Of a DNA stretch of 64,000 bases, positions 39,036 to 49,885 are shown one piece after another; positions within the stretch are counted from its first letter, which is position 1, and the number at the start of each line of letters is the position of its first letter. Origin of the DNA: Pseudomonas sp. TH43 (GTDB lineage: Bacteria; Pseudomonadota; Gammaproteobacteria; Pseudomonadales; Pseudomonadaceae); the NCBI RefSeq assembly GCF_016650635.1, contig NZ_JAEKFI010000001.1:434001-498000 (forward strand), in the 5' to 3' direction. The position numbers and the translations under genes are program-made. The notes below the pieces were generated by a model. The model saw only the letters and a list, made by a program, of their open reading frames with translations, was not told where the DNA came from and made no database searches.

Positions 39036-39053
39036 TCCCCGTCTACAGGGAAT
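39034..39053. repeat. Inverted repeat at the recombinase start
   Basis: ATTCCC (39034-39039) and GGGAAT (39048-39053) flank an 8-bp spacer directly over the recombinase translation start region. Size and layout resemble a core site for a tyrosine recombinase or an operator; which one cannot be told. Confidence 0.5.
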
Positions 39054-39366
39054 ACTTCTGTAGGACTTTTCTACTAAGAATGACGATAAGCGGTAGAAGT
39101 CTGAACAGCGGCTGTATGAGTTTCAGATAAACGATTCGCCGACCGGTTTTTCATGTTCCTTTCACAAAAACGGGCATAACCTTAATTCCAACAGATTCCG
39201 TGTCGGCCCTGCCCAAACTGCCGCGCGAAGCCACAAAAGTCAACCAACCTCCGACGGTAAGTCTTCTCAGCAACTTATTGATGCACGGCTGTTTTTTGCG
39301 TCTACGCTGAAACTGGATCCTGTTTAAAGAGTTGGTTTTCTTCTGATTGTTTGTGATGAGGTGTCC
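39036..39366. promoter_or_regulatory. Divergent region upstream of the arn operon
   Basis: About 330 bp with no supported gene. Candidates for regulation are CTTAATTCC near 39181 (one PmrA-like half-site) and TGTTTAAAGAGTTGGTT at 39321-39337 (first half matches a PhoP half-site, second only partly). Both are weak. The ribosome-binding site GAGGTGT precedes the arnB ATG at 39367. Confidence 0.3.
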
Positions 39367-40512
39367 ATGAGTCAGGCGTTTCTCCCCTTCTCTCGCCCCA
39401 GTATCGGCGATGAAGAAATTGCAGCCGTAGAACAAGTACTGCGTTCCGGCTGGATCACCACCGGGCCAAAAAACCAGGCACTCGAAGAACAATTCGCGCA
39501 GTACGTTGGCTGCCGGCATGCCGTGGCACTTTCTTCGGCCACCGGTGGCATGCACATCGCCCTGTTGGCATTGGGCATTGGTCCGGGCGATGAAGTCATT
39601 ACTCCTTCGCAAACCTGGGTTTCGACCGCCAACATGATCTCGCTGCTCGGCGCCAAACCGGTGTTTGTCGACGTCGACCGCGACACCCTGATGACCGACG
39701 CCGGGCGCATCGAAGCCGCGATCACCCCGCGCACAAAAGCGATCATCCCGGTGCATTACGCCGGTGCCGCGTTTGATCTCGACCCGCTGTATGCGCTGGC
39801 CGACAAGCACGGCATCGCGGTGATCGAAGACGCCGCCCACGCCGCCGGCACCCGTTACAAGGGTCGCCACGTCGGATCGCAGGGCACGGCAATCTTTTCC
39901 TTTCACGCGATCAAGAACATGACCTGTGCCGAAGGCGCGATGTTCGTCACCGACGACGAAGCCCTGGCCAGTCGCGTGCGCATGCTCAAGTTCCATGGCC
40001 TGGGCGTTGACGCCTACGATCGCCTGACCGGTGGCCGCAAGCCGCAGGCACAGGTAATGGAGCCCGGTTTCAAATACAACCTCGCCGACATCAACGCCGC
40101 GATCGCACTGGTGCAACTGGAACGTCTGGAGGCGATCAACGCCCGCCGCACTGAACTGGCCAGCGCCTACCGGCAAAAACTCGAAGGCCTGCCGGTACAA
40201 CCGCTGGCTGTGCCGGACTACGCGCAACAGCACGCCTGGCACCTGTTCATCCTGCGCATCGACAGCGAGCGCTGCGGCATGGACCGCGAAGCCTTCATGA
40301 AAGGCTTGCAGGACCAAGGCATCGGCACCGGTATCCATTTCATCGCCACCCACCTGCACACCTGGTACCGCCAGCGTGATCCCGACCTGTATCTGCCCAA
40401 CACCGAATGGAACTCGGCGCGGCTGTGCTCGATTCCGTTGTTCCCCGACATGACCGATCAAGACCTTGATCGCGTGGTCGGGGCCATCGCCAACCTTATG
40501 GACAAACGCCCG
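39367..40512 (+). CDS. arnB: UDP-4-amino-4-deoxy-L-arabinose aminotransferase ArnB
   Basis: A 381-residue DegT/DnrJ/EryC1-type PLP aminotransferase. [26 protein letters not shown] is the family N-terminus, and Lys183 in [16 protein letters not shown] binds PLP. It transaminates UDP-4-keto-arabinose (UDP-Ara4O) with glutamate to give UDP-L-Ara4N. ATG at 39367 with GAGGTGT is chosen; a GTG lies two codons earlier. First gene of arnBCADTEF; the stop codon (40513-40515) overlaps the GTG start of arnC. Confidence 0.95.
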
Positions 40513-41534
40513 TGAAACCTTACCCAATCCGCTGCGTGTCGATCGTCATCCCGGTCTACAACGAACAGGACAGTCTGCCGGAACTGCTGCGCCGCACCGA
40601 AGCGGCGTGCCGGATGCTGCGTCACGACTTCGAGATCGTCCTGGTCGATGACGGCAGCCGTGATGAGTCCGCCAACCTGCTGGAGGAAGCCGCCAGCCGT
40701 GAAGACAGCCCGTTCGTGGCGGTCATCCTCAACCGCAACTACGGTCAGCACGCGGCAATCATGGCCGGTTTCGAGCAGTGCAAGGGCGACGTGGTGATCA
40801 CCCTCGACGCCGACCTGCAAAACCCGCCGGAAGAAATCCCGCGGCTGGTCGCTGAAGCCGAAAAGGGCTACGACGTCGTCGGCACCGTGCGCGGCAACCG
40901 TCAGGATTCAGCGCTGCGTCGCTATCCGTCGAAACTGATCAACCTCGCGGTGCAGCGCTCTACCGGCGTCGCCATGAGCGACTACGGCTGCATGCTCCGC
41001 GCCTATCGCCGCACCATCATCGACGCGATGCTTGCTTGCCGCGAACGCAGCACATTCATCCCGATTCTGGCCAACAGCTTCGCCCGCCATACCACCGAAA
41101 TCGTCGTGACCCACGCCGAGCGTGAACACGGTGATTCGAAATACAGCCCGATGCGTTTGATCAACCTGATGTTCGACTTGATCACCTGCATGACCACCAC
41201 GCCGCTGCGTCTGTTGAGCATCGTCGGTTTCACCATGGCCGGGCTCGGTCTGTTGTTTGCCTTTGCGCTGATCGTCATGCGCCTGGCCTTTGGTTCCGGC
41301 TGGGCCGGTGATGGCATGTTCGTGCTGTTCGCCGTGCTGTTCGTGTTCACCGGCGGCCAGTTCATCGGCATGGGCCTGCTCGGCGAATACCTGGGACGCA
41401 TGTACAGCGATGTGCGCGCCCGCCCGCGTTTCTTCATTGAAAAAGTGCTGCGCAGCCACGCCGTTACCCCGGCGCCTGCCGTCACTGTTGATGGTCTCTC
41501 CTCTTCCTCTACTTCCGGTCAGGTTCACTCATGA
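40512..41534 (+). CDS. arnC: Undecaprenyl-phosphate 4-deoxy-4-formamido-L-arabinose transferase ArnC
   Basis: A 340-residue GT2 enzyme with [20 protein letters not shown] at the N-terminus, the DAD metal motif ([16 protein letters not shown]), and two C-terminal helices (about 235-300) that tether it to the inner membrane. It transfers formylated aminoarabinose from UDP to undecaprenyl phosphate. It begins with GTG overlapping the arnB stop and ends overlapping arnA (ATGA). Confidence 0.95.
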   Translation: MKPYPIRCVSIVIPVYNEQDSLPELLRRTEAACRMLRHDFEIVLVDDGSRDESANLLEEAASREDSPFVAVILNRNYGQHAAIMAGFEQCKGDVVITLDADLQNPPEEIPRLVAEAEKGYDVVGTVRGNRQDSALRRYPSKLINLAVQRSTGVAMSDYGCMLRAYRRTIIDAMLACRERSTFIPILANSFARHTTEIVVTHAEREHGDSKYSPMRLINLMFDLITCMTTTPLRLLSIVGFTMAGLGLLFAFALIVMRLAFGSGWAGDGMFVLFAVLFVFTGGQFIGMGLLGEYLGRMYSDVRARPRFFIEKVLRSHAVTPAPAVTVDGLSSSSTSGQVHS

Positions 41535-43522
41535 GTGCAAAAACTGTTGTCTTCGCTTACCACGATATTGGCTGCGCCGGCATTGAAGCCCTGCTCGACA
41601 GCGGCTATGACATTGCAGCCGTGTTCACTCACGCGGATGACCCGAAAGAAAACGCTTTCTACGCCTCTGTGGCACAACTGTGTGCCAACAAGGGCATCCC
41701 CGTGCACGCGCCGGAAGACGCCAACCACCCACTGTGGATCGAGCGCATCGCCAAACTCGACCCTGATTACATTTTCTCGTTCTACTACCGCAACCTGCTG
41801 AGCGAGCCACTGCTGGCACTGGCCAAAAAAGGCGCGTTCAACCTGCACGGCTCGCTGCTGCCACGCTACCGTGGCCGCGCCCCGGCCAATTGGGTGCTGG
41901 TCAACGGTGAAACCGAAACGGGTGTCACCCTGCACCGCATGGTCAAGCGCGCCGACGCTGGCGGCATCGTTGCCCAGCAACGTGTTGCCATCGAGCGCAG
42001 CGACACCGGTTTGACCCTGCACGCCAAGCTGCGCACCGCCGCCGCCGACCTGCTGCGCGACACGTTGCCCGCCATGCTCCAGGGCAAGATCAGCGAAACC
42101 GCACAGGACGAATCGAAAGCCACGGTCTTTGGCCGTCGCTCAGCGGCAGACGGCAAGTTGGTCTGGGCCAAACCGGCCGAAGAACTGTTCAACCTGGTGC
42201 GCGCCGTGACGCGTCCTTACCCTGGCGCCTTCTGCGCCGTGGGCGAGCACAAGTTGATCGTCTGGAGCGCCGAAGTCGTTAAAGGCAACGACGGTCAGGC
42301 GCCGGGCCGCGTGATCAGTGTCGATCCGCTGCGCATCGCCTGCGGGCAAGACTCGCTGGTGATCAACGCCGGTCAGCGCAACGATAACGGTCTGTACCTC
42401 AGTGGCCCGCAACTGGCCAGCGAACTGGGCCTGGTTGACGGCTCGCTGCTGCGCGGCGCCGAGTCCGGTCGTGCGCCACGTCGCACTCGCGTGCTGATCC
42501 TCGGCGTCAACGGCTTCATCGGCAACCACCTGTCCGAGCGCCTGCTGCGTGACGACCGCTACGAAGTCTACGGTCTGGACATTGGTTGCGATGCGATCGA
42601 GCGTCTGCGCAGCCACCCGAACTTCCACTTCGTCGAAGGCGACATCAGCATTCACTCGGAGTGGATCGAGTACCACATCAAGAAGTGCGACGTGGTGCTG
42701 CCGCTGGTGGCCATCGCCACGCCAATCGAATACACCCGCAACCCGCTGCGCGTATTCGAACTCGACTTCGAGGAAAACCTCAAGCTGGTGCGCTACTGCG
42801 TCAAATACAACAAGCGCGTGATCTTCCCGTCGACCTCGGAAGTCTATGGCATGTGCCAGGACAAAAACTTCGACGAAGACAGCTCGAACCTGATCGTTGG
42901 CCCGATCAACAAACAGCGCTGGATCTACTCGGTGTCCAAGCAACTGCTCGACCGCGTGATCTGGGCGTACGGCGCCAAGGGCCTGAACTTCACCCTGTTC
43001 CGTCCCTTCAACTGGATGGGCCCGCGTCTGGACCGTCTGGACTCGGCGCGTATCGGCAGCTCCCGCGCGATCACACAGTTGATCCTCAACCTGGTGGAAG
43101 GCACGCCGATTCGTCTGTTCGACGGTGGCGAGCAGAAGCGTTGCTTCACTGACATCGCTGACGGCGTTGAAGCACTGGCGCGCATCATCGACAACGACAA
43201 CGACGTCTGCAACGGCCAGATCATCAACATCGGCAACCCGGACAACGAAGCCAGCATCCGTCAGCTGGGCGAAGAGCTGCTGCGTCAGTTCGAAGCTCAC
43301 CCGTTGCGCAGCAACTTCCCGCCGTTCGCCGGTTTCCGCGACGTCGAGAGCAAGGCGTTCTACGGTGCCGGCTATCAGGATGTCGAGCATCGCAAACCAA
43401 GCATTGCCAACGCCAAGCGCCTGCTCGACTGGACGCCGACCGTGGAAATGCGCGAGACCATCGGCAACACGCTCGACTTCTTCCTGCGTGAAGCCATGCT
43501 CGAAATCGCGGACAAGCGTTGA
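41531..43522 (+). CDS. arnA: Bifunctional ArnA (UDP-GlcA decarboxylase / UDP-Ara4N formyltransferase)
   Basis: A 663-residue two-domain enzyme. The N-terminal formyltransferase domain (about 1-300) has catalytic His106 in [19 protein letters not shown]. The C-terminal SDR decarboxylase domain (about 315-660) has NAD motif [19 protein letters not shown] and Tyr/Lys in [13 protein letters not shown]. It supplies UDP-Ara4O to ArnB and formylates UDP-Ara4N before ArnC. Full length with both active sites intact. Confidence 0.96.
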   Translation: MSAKTVVFAYHDIGCAGIEALLDSGYDIAAVFTHADDPKENAFYASVAQLCANKGIPVHAPEDANHPLWIERIAKLDPDYIFSFYYRNLLSEPLLALAKKGAFNLHGSLLPRYRGRAPANWVLVNGETETGVTLHRMVKRADAGGIVAQQRVAIERSDTGLTLHAKLRTAAADLLRDTLPAMLQGKISETAQDESKATVFGRRSAADGKLVWAKPAEELFNLVRAVTRPYPGAFCAVGEHKLIVWSAEVVKGNDGQAPGRVISVDPLRIACGQDSLVINAGQRNDNGLYLSGPQLASELGLVDGSLLRGAESGRAPRRTRVLILGVNGFIGNHLSERLLRDDRYEVYGLDIGCDAIERLRSHPNFHFVEGDISIHSEWIEYHIKKCDVVLPLVAIATPIEYTRNPLRVFELDFEENLKLVRYCVKYNKRVIFPSTSEVYGMCQDKNFDEDSSNLIVGPINKQRWIYSVSKQLLDRVIWAYGAKGLNFTLFRPFNWMGPRLDRLDSARIGSSRAITQLILNLVEGTPIRLFDGGEQKRCFTDIADGVEALARIIDNDNDVCNGQIINIGNPDNEASIRQLGEELLRQFEAHPLRSNFPPFAGFRDVESKAFYGAGYQDVEHRKPSIANAKRLLDWTPTVEMRETIGNTLDFFLREAMLEIADKR

Positions 43523-44406
43523 TGCAGGCCGGTCTACGCATTGACGTCGACACCTTTCGCGGCACCCGTGAAGGTGTGCCGCGTTTGCTGGAAATGCTCG
43601 ACGAGGCGCAGATCAAGGCAACGTTTTTCTTCAGTGTCGGCCCGGACAACATGGGCCGGCATCTGTGGCGCCTGATCCGCCCGCAGTTTCTCTGGAAAAT
43701 GCTCCGCTCCAATGCTGCCGGCCTGTATGGCTGGGATATTTTGCTGGCCGGCACGGCGTGGCCGGGCAAACCGATTGGCCGCGAACTCGGGCACCTGATG
43801 CGTCAGGCCCGCGACGCCGGTCATGAGGTTGGCCTGCACGCCTGGGATCACCACGGCTGGCAGGCCAATGCCGGGCGCTGGAGCGAAGCGCAACTGGTCG
43901 AGCAGATCCGTCAGGGCGTCGACACCTTGAGCGACATTCTTGGCGAGAAAATCACCTGTTCGGCCGCTGCTGGCTGGCGTGCCGACGAGCGCGTGATCGA
44001 GGCTAAACAAGCGTTCGGCTTTCGCTACAACAGCGATTGCCGAGGCTCGCGCCTCTTCCGCCCGTTGTTGGCTGACGGTACGCCGGGCACGCCGCAGATT
44101 CCCGTCGACCTGCCGACCTTCGACGAAGTCGTCGGCCCCACCGTCGCGGCGCCGGATTTCAACGCCTTTATCCTCGACCGGTTTCGCCCGGAAAAACTCA
44201 ACGTCTACACCATCCACGCCGAAGTAGAAGGGATTCTGATGGCTCAGGATTTTCGCCAATTACTGGCCGATGCACGCCAGCGCAACATTGAGTTCACCCC
44301 GCTGGGTGAATTGCTGCCCGAGTTCTTCAACACCTTGCCCGTAGGTCGCGTACAACGCGGCGCTCTCGATGGCCGCGAAGGCTGGCTGGGAGTGCAAGGC
44401 GCATGA
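43522..44406 (+). CDS. arnD: 4-deoxy-4-formamido-L-arabinose-phosphoundecaprenol deformylase ArnD
   Basis: A 294-residue polysaccharide-deacetylase (NodB-fold) enzyme. [21 protein letters not shown] near the N-terminus carries the metal/catalytic Asp, and [12 protein letters not shown] holds the His pair. It removes the formyl group from undecaprenyl-phosphate-Ara4FN so the lipid can be flipped. ATG at 43522 overlaps the arnA stop (TGATG). Confidence 0.94.
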   Translation: MQAGLRIDVDTFRGTREGVPRLLEMLDEAQIKATFFFSVGPDNMGRHLWRLIRPQFLWKMLRSNAAGLYGWDILLAGTAWPGKPIGRELGHLMRQARDAGHEVGLHAWDHHGWQANAGRWSEAQLVEQIRQGVDTLSDILGEKITCSAAAGWRADERVIEAKQAFGFRYNSDCRGSRLFRPLLADGTPGTPQIPVDLPTFDEVVGPTVAAPDFNAFILDRFRPEKLNVYTIHAEVEGILMAQDFRQLLADARQRNIEFTPLGELLPEFFNTLPVGRVQRGALDGREGWLGVQGA

Positions 44407-46055
44407 CTAAGCGCTGGACATTGCCGCTGCTGTTGTTGGGCATCTGTCTGCTGGCTTACTGGCTGCCGCTGGGTAGCCATGGCCTGTGGATTCCCGACGA
44501 AACCCGTTACGCACAGATCAGCCAGGACATGCTGCTGAGCGGCAACTGGGTGTCGCCGCATTTCATGAGCCTGCGTTATTTCGAGAAGCCGATTGCCGGC
44601 TACTGGATGATCGCGCTGGGCCAGCAATTGTTTGGGCAGAACCTGTTCGGCGTGCGTTTCGCTTCGGCACTGAGCACGGGGCTGAGCGTGTTGCTGTGCT
44701 ACCTGATCGCCCGGCGCTTGTGGCAAGACCCACGCAAAAGCTTCGTCTGCGCCCTGCTCTACATGAGTTTCACGATTGTTGCCGGTCAGGCCGGCTACGC
44801 CAACCTCGATCCGCAATTCACCTTCTGGGTCAATCTCAGTCTGGTGGCGCTGTGGTTTGCCGTCGACAGCCAGACCAGCGGCAAACGCATGGCTGGCTGG
44901 GCGGTGCTCGGGCTGGCGTGCGGCATGGGTTTCATGACCAAGGGGTTTCTCGCCTGGCTGCTGCCGGTGCTGATCGCCTTGCCGTGGATGCTCTGGCAAA
45001 AACGCTGGCGTGAGCTGCTGATGTACGGCCCGGTCGCTATTGCCGTGGCGATCGTCATCAGCCTGCCGTGGGTGTTGTCAGTGCACGCGCAGGAACCTGA
45101 CTATTGGCGGTTCTTCTTCTGGCATGAGCACATTCGCCGCTTTGCCGGTGATGATGCCCAGCACGATGCGCCGTGGTGGTTCTACTTGCCGCTGCTGGTG
45201 GCTTTCAGCCTGCCGTGGGTCGGTTTGATGCCGACCGCGTTCAAACAGGCGTGGCAGACCCGCGCCCAGCCCAAAGTGGTATTTGTGTTGCTGTGGCTGC
45301 TGATGCCGCTGCTGTTTTTCAGCCTGAGCAACGGCAAGCTGCCGACCTACATCCTGCCCTGCCTGCTGCCGATGTCGCTGTTGCTGGGCAGTGCCCTCGC
45401 CGACCGTTTGCGTCTGGAGCAAGGTCGTGCGCTGAGCGTCAATGGCCTGCTCAATCTGTTGCTGGGCGTGGTCACGCTGATTGCGCTGGTGTACCTGCAA
45501 TTGACCAAACCGGTATACGACCACGAACTGCACAGCATGGTGCTGGTGTTCATTGCCCTGATCGGGTGGATCATCGCCAACCTGCTGCAAGCCTTCCTGC
45601 CGCTGCAATGCTGGGCGGCACCGGCCTTCGGCAGTCTGTTGCTGATTGCCGTGCTGCCGGCGGCACTGCCCAAATCGGTGGTCGCCAACAAGATGCCGGA
45701 TCAGTTCATCAAGCATCACGTCAGCGAACTGGCGCAAACCACGCACCTGCTGAGCAACGATCTGGGCGCGGCGGCGGCGTTGTCCTGGCGCCTGCATCGC
45801 CCGCAAGTCGCGTTATACAACACGATAGGCGAATTGAAATATGGCCTTGCCTATCCTGACGGCATTCAACAGCGGGTCGATCCCGATCAAGTGCAACAGT
45901 GGATGCGCGAGGCGCGCCGCAGCGGTTCGGTCGGCGTGGTGATGCGCGTCAAGGGGCAAGACGAACTGGACGAAATCGACAGACTGCCAAAGGACGGCAT
46001 CCGTTACGAACAGGGCAACCTGGTGATCATGATTTTGCCCAAGGTGGCGTCATGA
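44403..46055 (+). CDS. arnT: Lipid A L-Ara4N transferase ArnT (copy 2, operon copy)
   Basis: A 550-residue membrane glycosyltransferase with [25 protein letters not shown] and [18 protein letters not shown], about 12 helices, and a C-terminal periplasmic domain including [34 protein letters not shown]. It catalyses the final transfer of L-Ara4N to lipid A phosphate at the periplasmic face. This is the in-operon copy; a close paralogue lies at 30935. Overlaps arnD and arnE by ATGA. Confidence 0.95.
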   Translation: MTKRWTLPLLLLGICLLAYWLPLGSHGLWIPDETRYAQISQDMLLSGNWVSPHFMSLRYFEKPIAGYWMIALGQQLFGQNLFGVRFASALSTGLSVLLCYLIARRLWQDPRKSFVCALLYMSFTIVAGQAGYANLDPQFTFWVNLSLVALWFAVDSQTSGKRMAGWAVLGLACGMGFMTKGFLAWLLPVLIALPWMLWQKRWRELLMYGPVAIAVAIVISLPWVLSVHAQEPDYWRFFFWHEHIRRFAGDDAQHDAPWWFYLPLLVAFSLPWVGLMPTAFKQAWQTRAQPKVVFVLLWLLMPLLFFSLSNGKLPTYILPCLLPMSLLLGSALADRLRLEQGRALSVNGLLNLLLGVVTLIALVYLQLTKPVYDHELHSMVLVFIALIGWIIANLLQAFLPLQCWAAPAFGSLLLIAVLPAALPKSVVANKMPDQFIKHHVSELAQTTHLLSNDLGAAAALSWRLHRPQVALYNTIGELKYGLAYPDGIQQRVDPDQVQQWMREARRSGSVGVVMRVKGQDELDEIDRLPKDGIRYEQGNLVIMILPKVAS

Positions 46056-46396
46056 GCCTGTTGCTGCTGTTGGCCGCGTGCCTGCTGACGTGCCTGGGTC
46101 AGGTCGCTCAAAAATACGCCGTGGAGAGTTGGCGCGGTGTTGACTCTTCATGGGCCGACAAACTGCGTTCGCCATGGTTGTGGGTGGCGCTGGTCGCCCT
46201 CGGCTGCGGCTTGCTGGTGTGGTTGCTGGTCCTGCAGCGCCTGGAAGTCGGCATCGCCTACCCGATGCTCAGCCTCAACTTTGTGCTGATCACCCTGATT
46301 GCGCGTTTCGTCTTCCGTGAACCCGTCGACCGCCAGCATTGGCTGGGTGTCGCGTTGGTGATCGGCGGTGTGGTTCTGCTGGGGCAACAGTCATGA
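46052..46396 (+). CDS. arnE: Flippase subunit ArnE
   Basis: A 114-residue, four-helix SMR/EamA-like protein: [27 protein letters not shown], then [50 protein letters not shown]. With ArnF it is thought to move undecaprenyl-phosphate-L-Ara4N across the inner membrane. ATG at 46052 overlaps the arnT stop; the frame is open further upstream, but only as a shadow of arnT. Confidence 0.92.
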   Translation: MSLLLLLAACLLTCLGQVAQKYAVESWRGVDSSWADKLRSPWLWVALVALGCGLLVWLLVLQRLEVGIAYPMLSLNFVLITLIARFVFREPVDRQHWLGVALVIGGVVLLGQQS

Positions 46397-46797
46397 ACCC
46401 GCGTCGCGGCATCACGTTCGCCCTGGGCAGCGTTTTCCTCGTCAGCGCGGCGCAACTGGGCATGCGCTGGAGCATGACGCGCCTGCCCGTGCCGGACCAA
46501 TGGCTGCTCGTCGACAGCATCGACTGGCGTGCGCTGGCCGTTGTCGTCGCGGCCATTATTGCCTACGCCCTGTCGATGCTCTGCTGGCTCGCGGCCCTGC
46601 GCGATCTGCCGCTGGGCCGCGCATATTCGCTGCTGAGCATCAGCTATGCGCTGGTGTACCTGCTGGCGGCCAGTCTGCCGCTGTTCAACGAATCCTTCAG
46701 TTTCACTAAATCACTCGGCGTGGCGCTGGTCATGCTCGGGGTCATCACCATCAACACTCGTCCGGCTCGTGCGCCCGAATTCAGGAGTGCTCCATGA
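46393..46797 (+). CDS. arnF: Flippase subunit ArnF
   Basis: A 134-residue, four-helix SMR/EamA-like protein ([92 protein letters not shown]). Partner of ArnE. ATG at 46393 overlaps the arnE stop, and its own stop overlaps the ugd start. Confidence 0.92.
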   Translation: MNPRRGITFALGSVFLVSAAQLGMRWSMTRLPVPDQWLLVDSIDWRALAVVVAAIIAYALSMLCWLAALRDLPLGRAYSLLSISYALVYLLAASLPLFNESFSFTKSLGVALVMLGVITINTRPARAPEFRSAP

Positions 46798-48173
46798 AAA
46801 TCACAGTATTTGGCAGCGGTTACGTCGGTCTGGTGCAAGCGGCTGTGTTGGCCGAGGTCGGCCATGATGTCGTCTGCATGGACGTCGACCAGAAGAAGGT
46901 CGATCTGTTGCGTCAGGGTCACGTCAGCATCTTCGAACCGGGGCTGTCCAGCCTGGTGCGCGAAGGGCTGGATTCGAAACGCCTGCACTTCACCACTGAT
47001 GAGAAACTCGCCGTGCAGCACGGTCGGGTGGCGTTCATTGCAGTCGGCACACCGTCGCGTGAAGACGGTTCGGCCGATCTGCGTTACGTGCTCTCGGTCG
47101 GCGACGCCATCGCTCGTCATCGCGAACAGCCGCTGATTCTGGTGGAAAAATCCACGGTACCGGTGGGCACCGGTGACTCCCTGCGTGCGCACATCGAAAA
47201 AGCCCTGATCAAGGTCGGCCGGTTGCTGCAATTCGATATCGTCTCCAACCCGGAGTTTCTCAAGGAAGGCTCGGCGGTTGCCGATTGCCGCCGTCCGGAT
47301 CGCATCGTCATTGGCTGCGAGGGCGATGAAGTGCGCGACGTCATGCGCGACCTGTACTCGCCGTTCAACCGCAACCACGACCGCATCATGTTCATGGACC
47401 TGCGCAGCGCCGAGCTGACCAAATACGCCGCCAACTGCATGCTGGCGACCAAAATCAGCTTCATCAACCAGATCGCCGAGCTCGCCGAGCACCTCGGCGC
47501 CGACATCGAATCGGTGCGCCAGGGCATCGGCGCCGACACGCGCATCGGTTACCACTTCATCTATCCAGGCTGCGGTTATGGCGGTTCGTGCTTCCCCAAA
47601 GACATGCGCGCGCTGATCCACAGCGCTGAAGAGGTGCATTGCTCCAGCGATTTGCTGCAAGCGGTCGAGGCGATCAACCAGCGGCAGAAACACAAGCTGT
47701 TCGAGCGTATCAACGCGTTCTACAAAGGCGATTTGCGCGGCAAGACCTTTGCCTTGTGGGGCCTGGCGTTCAAGCCCAACACCGATGACATGCGCGACGC
47801 GCCGAGCCGGGTGCTGCTGGAGGAATTGTGGGCGGCCGGCGCCAGCGTGCGTGCGTTCGACCCGGAAGCCATGCAGGAAACCCAGAATCTCTACCCGGAC
47901 GAATCGAAACTGATGCTGATGGGCACCCCCGAATCGGTGTTGCCCGGTGCTGACGCCTTGATCATTTGCACTGAATGGCAACAGTTCAAAGCGCCTGATT
48001 TCGACTTGATCAAACAGCGCCTCAACACCCCGGTGATCTTCGACGGGCGTAACCTCTATGACGCCGAGCGCCTGGAACGCAACGGTTTCCATTACTTCCC
48101 TATGGGCCGTGGCGAATCGCGCAAACTGCCGATTACGCTGCAACAATGGCCGCACGCGTCCGACGTCGCTTGA
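46794..48173 (+). CDS. ugd: UDP-glucose 6-dehydrogenase
   Basis: A 459-residue nucleotide-sugar dehydrogenase: NAD motif [38 protein letters not shown], and catalytic Cys in [18 protein letters not shown] (about residues 257-274). It makes the UDP-glucuronate consumed by ArnA, so the operon carries its own precursor supply. Coupled to arnF (ATGA) and overlapping the next gene by 28 bp. Confidence 0.95.
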   Translation: MKITVFGSGYVGLVQAAVLAEVGHDVVCMDVDQKKVDLLRQGHVSIFEPGLSSLVREGLDSKRLHFTTDEKLAVQHGRVAFIAVGTPSREDGSADLRYVLSVGDAIARHREQPLILVEKSTVPVGTGDSLRAHIEKALIKVGRLLQFDIVSNPEFLKEGSAVADCRRPDRIVIGCEGDEVRDVMRDLYSPFNRNHDRIMFMDLRSAELTKYAANCMLATKISFINQIAELAEHLGADIESVRQGIGADTRIGYHFIYPGCGYGGSCFPKDMRALIHSAEEVHCSSDLLQAVEAINQRQKHKLFERINAFYKGDLRGKTFALWGLAFKPNTDDMRDAPSRVLLEELWAAGASVRAFDPEAMQETQNLYPDESKLMLMGTPESVLPGADALIICTEWQQFKAPDFDLIKQRLNTPVIFDGRNLYDAERLERNGFHYFPMGRGESRKLPITLQQWPHASDVA

Positions 48174-49768
48174 TCACGTTATCGCCTGACATTCGCCGGC
48201 AGTCCCTGATCGCAGGGCTGCTGGCGTTTTTATTGTTCATGGCCGGGGTCTACGGGCAGGCCCCTATCGGTTTCGATTCACGCTTTGTGCTGTTCGCGCA
48301 GGAAATGCTGCGCCACGGGCCAACGGTGTTTCCGAGCACTTATGGACAGCCGTATGCCGATTACTCGGCGTTGTCGACGTTGTTTATCTGGCTGCTGTCA
48401 TTGCCGTTCGGGGCCGTCAATGCGTTCACTGCATGGGCACCGAGCGCCATCGCCGGCGCGCTGATCGTGACGTTGATGTATCGGCTGTTGGCACCGTATT
48501 CGCGGCGCTGGGCGCTGATCAGCATCGCGCTGTTGCTGCTCACCAGCACATTCCTCACCGAAGTTCGCGCGGTGTCGCAGGACTTGATGCTCGCAGCGGT
48601 CGCATTCGCGGTGTTCTATCTGGGCTATGCCCACGATCACTTTGCGGGCGGACGCCGTGGGTGGTTGATCTTCGTGCTGCTGTTACTCGGTTTCGGCATT
48701 CGCGGCCCCATTGGTCTGGTGGTGCCGACCGGCATGCTGTGCAGTTATTACTTGCTCAATCGACAGTGGCCGCGATTGCTGGTGTTTGGCGTGCTGGCGT
48801 CGGTGTTACTCGCGGCATGCGTCGGGCTGTTGTTGTGGCTGGCGCAACTGAGCGGTGGCCCGGCATTCATGCAGGACGTGATTCGCATGCAGTTCATGGG
48901 GCGCATGGATGGCAGCGAAGGCGTCAGCGGCTCGCTGTATTACTTCACCAGTTCGCTGGGCAACTATGCGCTGGCGTATCCATTGGCTTTGCTGGCATTG
49001 GCAGCCGCGTGGTTGAGCAAACCGCATCAGCGGGAGCCGGCGTTGCGGCTTGTGCAGTATTGCGCGGCGGCGGGACTGATCGTGATGGTTGGCCTGTCGA
49101 TTCCGCAGGCGAAGAAAGCGCGGTATTTGCTGCCGATGTTGCCCATGGCGGCGATCATTGCGGCGTATCCCTTTCAGGTTCTCCACGGTTGGGTGTTCCG
49201 TTGGCTGCGCGGTTTGATGTTGGCGGTGTGGCTGCTGACACCGGGGTTACTGCTGGTGGCTCTGCTGGTCGCGCGGCGTCGGTTCCCCGAGCAATTGACC
49301 GACATCACGCTGATTTTGCTGGTGCTCGGCGTGCTGCAACTGGCGGCGCTCTCGCGGTTGTTGATCCCGCGTTGGCGTGCCGAAGTGCTGGCGCTGTGTT
49401 CGGTGCTGACGTTATGGACGGTGTATGCGGCGGTGTTCGAACCTGTGGAACGGCGCCTCTATGACACGCAGACTTTCAGCCGCGCCGCCTTCGCGCAGGT
49501 TAGGCAAAACCCTGCGCCGCTGGTGCTGCACGGTATGGGCAAGGACGCGAAGGCGATCAAGTTCATGGTCAACATCGAGCAGGATCTGCAACCGCAGTTC
49601 ACCGACTCGGTGCAGCAACTGGAAGCCCTCAAGGGCCCGACGTGGCTGATGATGGATCGCAACGACTTCCAGGCCTTGAAAGGTACGCCACTGGAAACCC
49701 TGCAACCGCTGGTGAGCGGCCGTTTCGATAAAAACGACTACGTATTGCTGTACGTGAAACCCTTGTAG
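48146..49768 (+). CDS. GT39-family membrane glycosyltransferase at the end of the arn operon
   Basis: A 540-residue integral membrane protein with about 12 helices. The family N-loop appears as VYGQAPIGFDSRFVLFAQEMLRHGPTVFPSTYGQPYADYSALSTLFIW, with an Asp where ArnT has its acidic motif. It is far from ArnT in sequence. It overlaps ugd by 28 bp; an in-frame TTG at 48170 is an alternative start. Probably transfers a polyprenyl-phosphate-linked sugar; acceptor unknown. Its TAG stop lies inside a REP half. Confidence 0.83.
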   Translation: MAARVRRRLITLSPDIRRQSLIAGLLAFLLFMAGVYGQAPIGFDSRFVLFAQEMLRHGPTVFPSTYGQPYADYSALSTLFIWLLSLPFGAVNAFTAWAPSAIAGALIVTLMYRLLAPYSRRWALISIALLLLTSTFLTEVRAVSQDLMLAAVAFAVFYLGYAHDHFAGGRRGWLIFVLLLLGFGIRGPIGLVVPTGMLCSYYLLNRQWPRLLVFGVLASVLLAACVGLLLWLAQLSGGPAFMQDVIRMQFMGRMDGSEGVSGSLYYFTSSLGNYALAYPLALLALAAAWLSKPHQREPALRLVQYCAAAGLIVMVGLSIPQAKKARYLLPMLPMAAIIAAYPFQVLHGWVFRWLRGLMLAVWLLTPGLLLVALLVARRRFPEQLTDITLILLVLGVLQLAALSRLLIPRWRAEVLALCSVLTLWTVYAAVFEPVERRLYDTQTFSRAAFAQVRQNPAPLVLHGMGKDAKAIKFMVNIEQDLQPQFTDSVQQLEALKGPTWLMMDRNDFQALKGTPLETLQPLVSGRFDKNDYVLLYVKPL

Positions 49769-49885
49769 CAGCTGTCGCAGGCTGCGATCCTTTGGCTTTT
49801 GATCGTTCCCACGCTCTGCATGGGAATGCAGCCGGGGACGCTCCACGTCCCGAAATCAAGAGATCGCAGCCTGCGGCACTCCTAA
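49765..49885. repeat. REP pair with a nested GTTCCCACGC-type repeat
   Basis: The outer REP halves (GTAGCAGCTGTCGCAGGCTGCGATC at 49765-49789 and its inverse at 49862-49885) enclose two imperfect hairpins of another repeat family (around 49801-49852, GATCGTTCCCACGCTCTGCATGGGAA and GGGACGCTCCACGTCCC). The left half contains the stop of the GT39 gene and the right half touches the start of the GNAT gene. Confidence 0.8.

Noticed and set aside
39321..39337. PhoP box upstream of arnB
   Set aside because: Only the first half-site TGTTTA matches well; the second (TTGGTT) has three mismatches, so it is kept as a weak note only.
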